The translations under genes and the position numbers were made by a program. A stretch of DNA of 6,367 bases from Pseudomonadota bacterium (GTDB lineage: Bacteria > Pseudomonadota > Gammaproteobacteria > Xanthomonadales > Xanthomonadaceae), in contig JAFAFF010000021.1 of assembly GCA_023423605.1 (NCBI GenBank), forward strand, positions 1-6,367, given 5' to 3'. Numbering within the stretch: the first letter of the stretch is position 1; each line of letters starts with the position of its first letter. Shown here in pieces: positions 6,059 to 6,367 of the stretch. The notes beneath the pieces were generated by a model. It ran no database searches and was not told the origin of the DNA. It was given only the letters and a program-made list of their open reading frames with translations.

Positions 6059-6093
6059 GCGCGGTCATACGCGCAACGCGCGCATGACCGCGC
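6059..6093. promoter_or_regulatory. 35-nt near-perfect palindrome upstream of the transporter gene
   Basis: GCGCGGTCAT (6059-6068) pairs with ATGACCGCGC (6084-6093), then one A/C mismatch, then CGCGC (6070-6074) with GCGCG (6078-6082) around AAC. That is 15 of 16 paired positions. It begins 42 bp upstream of the transporter ATG and ends about 67 bp before the first plus-strand -35. A very weak minus-strand promoter (TTGCGC at 6076-6071, TATCTA at 6052-6047) would place its -35 inside the palindrome, as expected for an operator. It could also be a 5' UTR hairpin of the transporter mRNA. No regulator gene is visible. Confidence 0.5.
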
Positions 6094-6115
6094 GCCGAAG
6101 CCGATGGACCCGCCG

Positions 6116-6136
6116 TGCCATGCACAGTGCCTGGCA
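6116..6136. promoter_or_regulatory. 21-nt imperfect palindrome upstream of promoter P1
   Basis: TGCCA (6116-6120) and GCAC (6122-6125) mirror GTGC (6127-6130) and TGGCA (6132-6136) about a central A at 6126, with one mismatch. It ends 23 bp before the P1 -35, next to the A-rich element. This position suits an activator or repressor site, but it matches no consensus I know well. Confidence 0.35.
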
Positions 6137-6141
6137 TGTCA

Positions 6142-6187
6142 TGAAACTGAAAAAAGATGTTGACGTAGCCGGTGGGATCTCTACAAT
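6142..6187 (+). promoter_or_regulatory. Strong promoter P1 with A-rich UP-like element
   Basis: TTGACG (6160-6165), a 16-bp spacer and TACAAT (6182-6187) each match the sigma-70 consensus at 5 of 6 positions. The A-rich stretch at 6142-6158 just upstream, with a run of six A, is placed like an UP element. The predicted start is near 6193-6195. The discriminator region after the -10 is GC-rich (CGCTCCC), as at stringently controlled rRNA and tRNA promoters. It points out of the window and away from the transporter gene. Confidence 0.7.
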
Positions 6188-6210
6188 TCGCTCCCTCGCT
6201 GCAACGCAAC

Positions 6211-6226
6211 GCTTTCTTCGGGAAGC
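6211..6226 (+). other. cUUCGg-type hairpin in the P1 transcript
   Basis: GCTTTC (6211-6216) pairs with GGAAGC (6221-6226), with one G-U wobble, around a TTCG loop. It starts about 17 nt after the predicted P1 start. Such tetraloop hairpins are stable in RNA and fit a structured leader. Confidence 0.4.
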
Positions 6227-6278
6227 CGGGCGGAAACAGCACGCCACCACCGACGTACGATGTCATCGAACGAAGGTG

Positions 6279-6306
6279 TTGACGGACTGGAAAAGTCCGG
6301 CATAAT
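6279..6306 (+). promoter_or_regulatory. Strong promoter P2 with a dyad in its spacer
   Basis: TTGACG (6279-6284), a 16-bp spacer and CATAAT (6301-6306) match the consensus at 5 of 6 positions each. The predicted start is near 6312-6314. An exact inverted repeat, CGGACT (6283-6288) and AGTCCG (6294-6299), fills the spacer. With P1 it forms a tandem pair facing the right edge, typical of rRNA operons. Confidence 0.7.
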
Positions 6307-6327
6307 AGGCGGCTCGCAACGACGAAA

Positions 6328-6339
6328 GGCCTTCGGGCC
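6328..6339 (+). other. GGCC-TTCG-GGCC tetraloop hairpin after P2
   Basis: GGCC (6328-6331), loop TTCG and GGCC (6336-6339) form a cUUCGg hairpin about 15 nt after the predicted P2 start, matching the arrangement after P1. It lies in the presumed leader of the downstream transcript. Confidence 0.4.
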
Positions 6340-6367
6340 GGACGCCGGAGCAGCATCGGCAACAACG

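Larger units (their letters stand above)
6194..6367 (+). other. Presumed leader of a stable-RNA operon continuing past the window
   Basis: No convincing protein gene, tRNA cloverleaf or 16S start is visible. Downstream of P1 the sequence holds a tetraloop hairpin, P2 and a second tetraloop hairpin. I infer the leader of an rRNA or tRNA operon from the tandem strong promoters and GC-rich discriminators. A boxA-type antitermination signal is not seen before the window ends. Confidence 0.4.

Noticed and set aside
6018..6365. Upstream in-frame extension of the transporter (up to 509 codons)
   Set aside because: It runs through palindromes and two strong opposite-strand promoters and has no Shine-Dalgarno. 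The 6017 start fits the family length.
6260..6367. Open plus-strand frame from ATG 6260 to the window edge (starts MSSNEGVDG)
   Set aside because: It contains promoter P2 and uses ATA ATA and CGA CGA, codons that are rare here. No clear Shine-Dalgarno or recognisable N-terminus.
1..6367. CRISPR array, insertion sequence or phage genes
   Set aside because: I saw no spaced direct repeats, transposase motifs, terminal inverted repeats or phage proteins.

Overview
The window is GC-rich throughout, with strongly G/C-ending codons and closely packed genes. Gene content and protein similarity, recalled rather than searched, point to a gammaproteobacterium of the Xanthomonadaceae, most likely Stenotrophomonas. 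A REP-like palindrome resembling the SMAG repeats of Stenotrophomonas and promoters with TTGACG / TACAAT boxes fit this.

Left part (1-2467), plus strand: the last 32 codons of a YchJ/UPF0225-type protein, a 91-bp gap holding a possible 31-codon ORF, then egtB and egtD, which overlap by 4 bp (ATGA). EgtD trimethylates histidine to hercynine and EgtB attaches the sulfur, so the pair carries the two committed steps of ergothioneine synthesis. No egtA, egtC or egtE lies in the window.

Middle (2550-4721), plus strand: one uninterrupted 723-codon reading frame encodes an exported MltB-type lytic transglycosylase with a C-terminal peptidoglycan-binding domain and, with no stop between them, a complete YeaD-type hexose-6-phosphate mutarotase. 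The first belongs in the periplasm and the second in the cytoplasm. The join is either a stop-loss or frameshift (biological or a sequence error) or an unusual fusion. An internal ATG at 3855 with its own Shine-Dalgarno sequence could make the mutarotase separately.

Right part: between 4722 and 4835 lie two GC-rich palindromes; the second, REP-like one contains the stop codon of the convergent gene. That gene (4836-6017, minus strand) encodes a 393-aa BenE-family membrane transporter, and a perfect 13-bp inverted repeat lies inside it. From 6018 to the end there is no credible protein gene. This stretch holds a 35-nt near-perfect palindrome, a 21-nt palindrome and two tandem strong plus-strand promoters about 119 bp apart with similar downstream sequence. 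Their layout (A-rich upstream element, near-consensus boxes, tandem arrangement, cUUCGg hairpins just after the predicted starts) suggests the control region of an rRNA or tRNA operon beginning just beyond the window.
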